64,000 bases of DNA from CAIKMD01 sp963740675 (GTDB lineage: Bacteria > Pseudomonadota > Alphaproteobacteria > ATCC43930 > CGMCC-115725), in NCBI GenBank assembly GCA_963740675.1, contig CAVUFS010000010.1, forward strand, positions 108,193-172,192. Reading direction: 5' to 3'. Shown here in pieces: positions 61,201-64,000 of this stretch. Under the pieces are notes generated by a model. That model ran no database searches. It worked only from the letters and a program-made list of their open reading frames with translations, and had not been told where the DNA came from. Within the stretch, counting starts at the first letter, position 1; every line of letters begins with the position of its first letter. The position numbers were made by a program, and so were the translations under genes.

Positions 61201-63183
61201 CTATTCTCCCGGCGCGGGATGTGCCGCGGGCAAGCGCCGTCGCGAGGCGACGCCGACACGCCAGCGCCGATCGCTGAGGCTGAGCAGGCCGCCAAACGCC
61301 ATGATCACGGCACCCATCCAGATCCACGGCGTCAGCGGCTTCCAATAGGCGCGGACGGTCGAGCCATTGCTGTCGTCGGGATCGCCCAGCGCGACATAAA
61401 GATCGGCGAGTAGATTGCTGCGGATCGCGGTGACGCTGGTGGTCATTTGCTGCAGCGGGAAGAAGCGCCGCTGCGGATGCAACTCCTCCACCATCGTCCC
61501 GTTGCGTCGTACTTCGATGGTGGCGCGGTCGGCGGTGAAGTTCGGGCCCTGGACTTTCTCCGTACCGTCGAATTTCAGCACATAGCCTGCGATGGGCAGC
61601 GTGTCGCCGGGATGCAGCATCTGGATCTGCTCGACCTCGAAGGCCGAAGCGGCGATGCCGGCGACGCTGACCGCGAGCCCGAAATGCGCGATCGTCATCG
61701 CATAAGAGGCGCGGGGCAAATAGCGCGCGCGGCGCCAGGTCTCGCCAGGCGCGGCGCGGAACAGCTTCACGCGCTCGGCCCACTCGACGATCGCGCCGAT
61801 GCCGACCCAGGCCGCGAGGGCGAGGCCGAGCAACGCGAGGATCGGCTTGAAGCCCGCGAGATAAAGACCGATCAGCGCGACCAGCAGCGCCGCGGCGAAA
61901 GCGAACCACAGCCGCTGGAACGCGCCGCGCAGATCGCCGCGCTTCCACGCGAGCAGCGGCCCGACCGCGACGGCCAGCAATGCTGGGATCATCAGCGGCA
62001 CGAAAGTGCGATTGAAGAAGGGAAAGCCGACCGAAAGCTTCGGCCCGCCGATCGTGTCGAGGAAGAGCGGATAAAGCGTGCCGAGGAACACGGTCGCGGC
62101 GGCTGTCGCGAGCAGCACATTGTTGAGCACCAGCGCGGCTTCGCGCGAGACCGGCGCGAAGAGCCCGCCGCCTTGCAGCGATGGCGCACGCACCGCGTAG
62201 AGCGTCAGCGAGCCGCCGATGGCAAGGACGAGCAGGATGAGGATGTAGGTGCCGCGCGTCGGATCGACGGCAAAAGCATGCACCGAGGTCAGCACGCCCG
62301 AGCGCACGAGGAAGGTGCCGACCAGCGACAGCGAGAAGGTCACGATGGCGAGCAGGATGGTCCAGCTTTTCAGCGCATCGCGCTTCTCGACAACGATCGC
62401 TGAGTGGATCAGCGCGGTGCCGACCAGCCACGGCATGAAGGACGCGTTCTCGACCGGGTCCCAGAACCACCAGCCGCCCCAGCCCAGCGTGTAATAAGCC
62501 CACCAGCTTCCCATCGCGATGCCGATGGTGAGCGCGCACCACGCCGCAAGGCTCCACGGTCGCACCCAGCGCGCCCAGGCGGCATCGACGCGGCCCTCGA
62601 TCAGCGCCGCGACGGCGAAAGAGAATGCGACCGAGAAGCCGACATAGCCGAGATAAAGAAACGGCGGATGGAAGGCGAGGCCCGGATCCTGCAGCACCGG
62701 ATTCATGCCGTTGCCATCGAGCGGCGCGGGATGCGCACGCAGGAACGGGTTGGACGTGAAGAGGATGAAGGTGAGGAAGCCGACGCCGATCATGCCCTGC
62801 ACCGCGAGCGCGCGCGCGCGCAAACCGGGCGGCAGATTATCGCCGAAGAGCGCGACCGCCGCGCCGAACAGCGACAGGATCAGCACCCAGAGCACCATCG
62901 AGCCTTCGTGATTGCCCCAAACGCCGGTGATCTTATAGAGCAGCGGCTTGGTCGACTGGCTGTTGTCGACCACCGTCGCGAGCGAGAAATCCGACGTGAC
63001 GTAAGCATTGACCAGCACGGCGAAGCTGGCCGCGATCAGCAGGAATTGCGCGACCGCCGCGCTTTGCCCGACGGCCATCAGCCCGGCGTGATTGCGCGAT
63101 GCGCCATAGAGCGGCAGCGTCGATTGCAGCACCGCGAGGCAGAGCGCGAGGATCAGCGCGAAATGGCCCAGTTCAATAATCAT
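61201..63183 (-). CDS. ccmF: Heme lyase subunit CcmF
   Basis: A 660-residue polytopic membrane protein of the heme-handling family. It contains the tryptophan-rich WWD motif WGGWWFWDPVENASFMPW (about 230-247) and conserved His residues (NHEGSMVLW near 112 and others). A long periplasmic loop near the C terminus is followed by a final helix. It attaches heme to apocytochrome c with CcmH and CcmI. The gap to ccmE is only 12 bases, and it reads in the standard ccm order. Confidence 0.95.
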   Translation of the reverse strand: MIIELGHFALILALCLAVLQSTLPLYGASRNHAGLMAVGQSAAVAQFLLIAASFAVLVNAYVTSDFSLATVVDNSQSTKPLLYKITGVWGNHEGSMVLWVLILSLFGAAVALFGDNLPPGLRARALAVQGMIGVGFLTFILFTSNPFLRAHPAPLDGNGMNPVLQDPGLAFHPPFLYLGYVGFSVAFSFAVAALIEGRVDAAWARWVRPWSLAAWCALTIGIAMGSWWAYYTLGWGGWWFWDPVENASFMPWLVGTALIHSAIVVEKRDALKSWTILLAIVTFSLSLVGTFLVRSGVLTSVHAFAVDPTRGTYILILLVLAIGGSLTLYAVRAPSLQGGGLFAPVSREAALVLNNVLLATAAATVFLGTLYPLFLDTIGGPKLSVGFPFFNRTFVPLMIPALLAVAVGPLLAWKRGDLRGAFQRLWFAFAAALLVALIGLYLAGFKPILALLGLALAAWVGIGAIVEWAERVKLFRAAPGETWRRARYLPRASYAMTIAHFGLAVSVAGIAASAFEVEQIQMLHPGDTLPIAGYVLKFDGTEKVQGPNFTADRATIEVRRNGTMVEELHPQRRFFPLQQMTTSVTAIRSNLLADLYVALGDPDDSNGSTVRAYWKPLTPWIWMGAVIMAFGGLLSLSDRRWRVGVASRRRLPAAHPAPGE

Positions 63184-63195
63184 GAGGCTCGATAA

Positions 63196-63690
63196 TCATG
63201 GCTGCTTCGCGTTGGCTGTTGCGGCGGTCGCTGTGTTCGAGGTGGGGCCGGGTTTCGCGCCTTCCTGCCAATGGCCGCTGCGCTTCAGCGCATCGACCAC
63301 TTCGGGCGGCATGTAATTCTCGTCATGCTTGGCGAGCACGCTCGAGGCGCGGAACGTGCCTTGCTGCAGCTTGCCTTCGACGACGACGCCTTGGCCTTCG
63401 CGGAAAAGATCGGGCACGTCGCCTCTATAGGTGACGGGCACGGCGGCGTTGCCGTCGGTAACCTTGAAGTCGAGCGTCACGCCATCGGCCTCGCGTTTCA
63501 CGCTGCCATTCTCGACCAAGCCGCCAATGCGGATGTCGCGGCCATCGGGCACATGCTTGGCGGTAAGGTCGGAGGGCCCATAGAAGAAGACGAGATTGTC
63601 CTGAAAGGCGGACAGCACCAACGCCGTCGCGACTCCCAGGAGAGCAAGACCGCCGAGCACGACATAGAGCCGCTTGCGCTTGCGCGTCAT
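63196..63690 (-). CDS. ccmE: Heme chaperone CcmE
   Basis: A 164-residue periplasmic heme chaperone anchored by an N-terminal helix (about 8-28). The heme-binding His122 lies in LAKHDENYMPPEV, with Tyr126 after it, the H-x3-Y type. The C-terminal tail is Ala/Thr-rich and varied. It carries heme covalently from CcmC to CcmF. It overlaps ccmD by the ATGA. Confidence 0.95.
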   Translation of the reverse strand: MTRKRKRLYVVLGGLALLGVATALVLSAFQDNLVFFYGPSDLTAKHVPDGRDIRIGGLVENGSVKREADGVTLDFKVTDGNAAVPVTYRGDVPDLFREGQGVVVEGKLQQGTFRASSVLAKHDENYMPPEVVDALKRSGHWQEGAKPGPTSNTATAATANAKQP

Positions 63691-63851
63691 CGCCGGCGCT
63701 TCTCCGCTTCATCGAGCGCGCGCTGGCGCTTGCGATAGGTGACGAATGTCTCGATCGCGAAACCGCCCAATACGATCACCGCCAGCGCATAGGCTGGCCA
63801 AACGAAACGCGCATAGCCGCCCATCGCGAGGAAATGATCGAGTGCCTCCAT
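63687..63851 (-). CDS. ccmD: Heme exporter protein CcmD
   Basis: A 54-residue single-pass membrane protein, not long enough for automatic size cut-offs. It begins MEALDHFLAMGGYARFVWPAY, has one helix (YALAVIVLGGFAIETF) and ends in a basic tail (YRKRQRALDEAEKRRR). CcmD assists release of heme-loaded CcmE from CcmABC. It starts one base after the ccmC stop and overlaps ccmE by four bases. Confidence 0.92.
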   Translation of the reverse strand: MEALDHFLAMGGYARFVWPAYALAVIVLGGFAIETFVTYRKRQRALDEAEKRRR

Positions 63852-63852
63852 C

Positions 63853-64000
63853 TCATGCCGCCTGTTGCAGCCGCAAGGCGCGCAGCTTTGCCGCCATGAG
63901 CGCGCTGCGGATGCGCATCAGCCAGAGCGTGACGAAGAGCAGGGTGAAGCCCAGCGCCATGATCGCCAGCGGCCACAGCATCGATGCCGCGATGGTCGGG
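63853..64000 (-). CDS. ccmC: Heme exporter protein CcmC, C-terminal part
   Basis: The last 48 codons of ccmC enter the window: a final membrane helix LWPLAIMALGFTLLFVTLWL and the basic end MRIRSALMAAKLRALRLQQAA. CcmC loads heme onto CcmE in the periplasm with a WWD domain, which lies outside this window. The reading frame is fixed by the junction to ccmD. The gene is cut only by the window edge. Confidence 0.88.
   Translation of the reverse strand, partial: PTIAASMLWPLAIMALGFTLLFVTLWLMRIRSALMAAKLRALRLQQAA

Noticed and set aside
60821..62557. Open frame of 578 codons overlapping ccmF and ccmG on the same strand
   Set aside because: Arg/Ala-rich shadow frame without membrane helices or motifs; ccmF and ccmG occupy the same DNA.
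1..64000. tRNA, rRNA, prophage or insertion sequence
   Set aside because: No stretch with these features was recognised by eye. A covariance-model scan would be needed to exclude a tRNA fully.

Overview
The window reads as one stretch of a GC-rich alphaproteobacterial chromosome. The best fit is an aerobic, soil-type Rhodospirillales/Rhizobiales-like organism. Pointers to this are System I cytochrome c maturation (ccmCDEFGHI), homospermidine synthase, a DUF2849/DUF934 sulfite-reductase operon, a COG4111 (NadQ-type) regulator near nadAC, a two-subunit NAD-linked formate dehydrogenase and dispersed CGTCA...TGACG intergenic repeats. I saw no phage, transposase, plasmid, CRISPR, rRNA or tRNA genes. 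The assignment rests on gene content only.

Layout. 0-6.5 kb: a DUF899 protein cut by the window edge, a SHOCT protein, DoxX, a ybbAP-type ABC exporter divergent from the lysophospholipase/arylesterase tesA, thpR and a tiny lipoprotein. 6.5-10.4 kb: a leftward sulfur-assimilation operon (siroheme synthase domain, 1-Cys peroxiredoxin, DUF2849, sulfite/nitrite reductase, DUF934) behind a good sigma70-like promoter. 10.5-14.3 kb: a pair of small membrane proteins, a trans-aconitate methyltransferase, EVE and Rieske proteins, and homospermidine synthase. 14.4-34 kb: an oxalate-to-formate-to-CO2 block. It holds a GntR regulator, oxalyl-CoA decarboxylase (oxc) and formyl-CoA transferase (frc), then tamA-tamB, sucCD, a fused NuoE/NuoF-type formate dehydrogenase beta subunit, the alpha subunit, and two OxlT-like oxalate/formate antiporters. 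A decayed copy of the 3' end of the alpha-subunit gene lies between the two transporters, so they arose by tandem duplication. 34-46 kb: SIMPL, CmcJ/NvfI-type oxygenase, DUF4239, FAH-family, methyltransferase, oxidoreductase, HU, flavin reductase, branched-chain-type substrate-binding protein, arfB, a trypsin-fold PDZ protein without a triad, a duplicated pentapeptide protein and a DapA-like protein without its lysine. 46-51 kb: NAD synthesis (NadQ-like regulator, nadA, nadC) with a palindromic operator before nadA and an orphan hyuB between. 51-64 kb: aldolase/SDR, class A beta-lactamase, glycine-zipper protein, amidohydrolase, uracil-DNA glycosylase family, metallopeptidase, phhB, scoAB and the leftward ccm operon, which leaves the window inside ccmC.

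How the genes work together. Oxalate would enter by OxlT in exchange for formate. Frc moves CoA from formyl-CoA to oxalate, Oxc decarboxylates oxalyl-CoA to formyl-CoA, and formate dehydrogenase oxidises the released formate to CO2 and gives NADH. sucCD and tamAB sit inside this block but are housekeeping genes in their own right.

A striking property is the number of reading-frame lesions: about eight genes need a single-base indel or nonsense correction. Five of these (formate dehydrogenase alpha subunit, both antiporters, SIMPL, DUF4239) fall within 6 kb. Most look like one-base errors in genes that are otherwise well preserved, so sequencing or assembly error is the first explanation. Real erosion of the formate/oxalate export arm cannot be excluded from one sequence.
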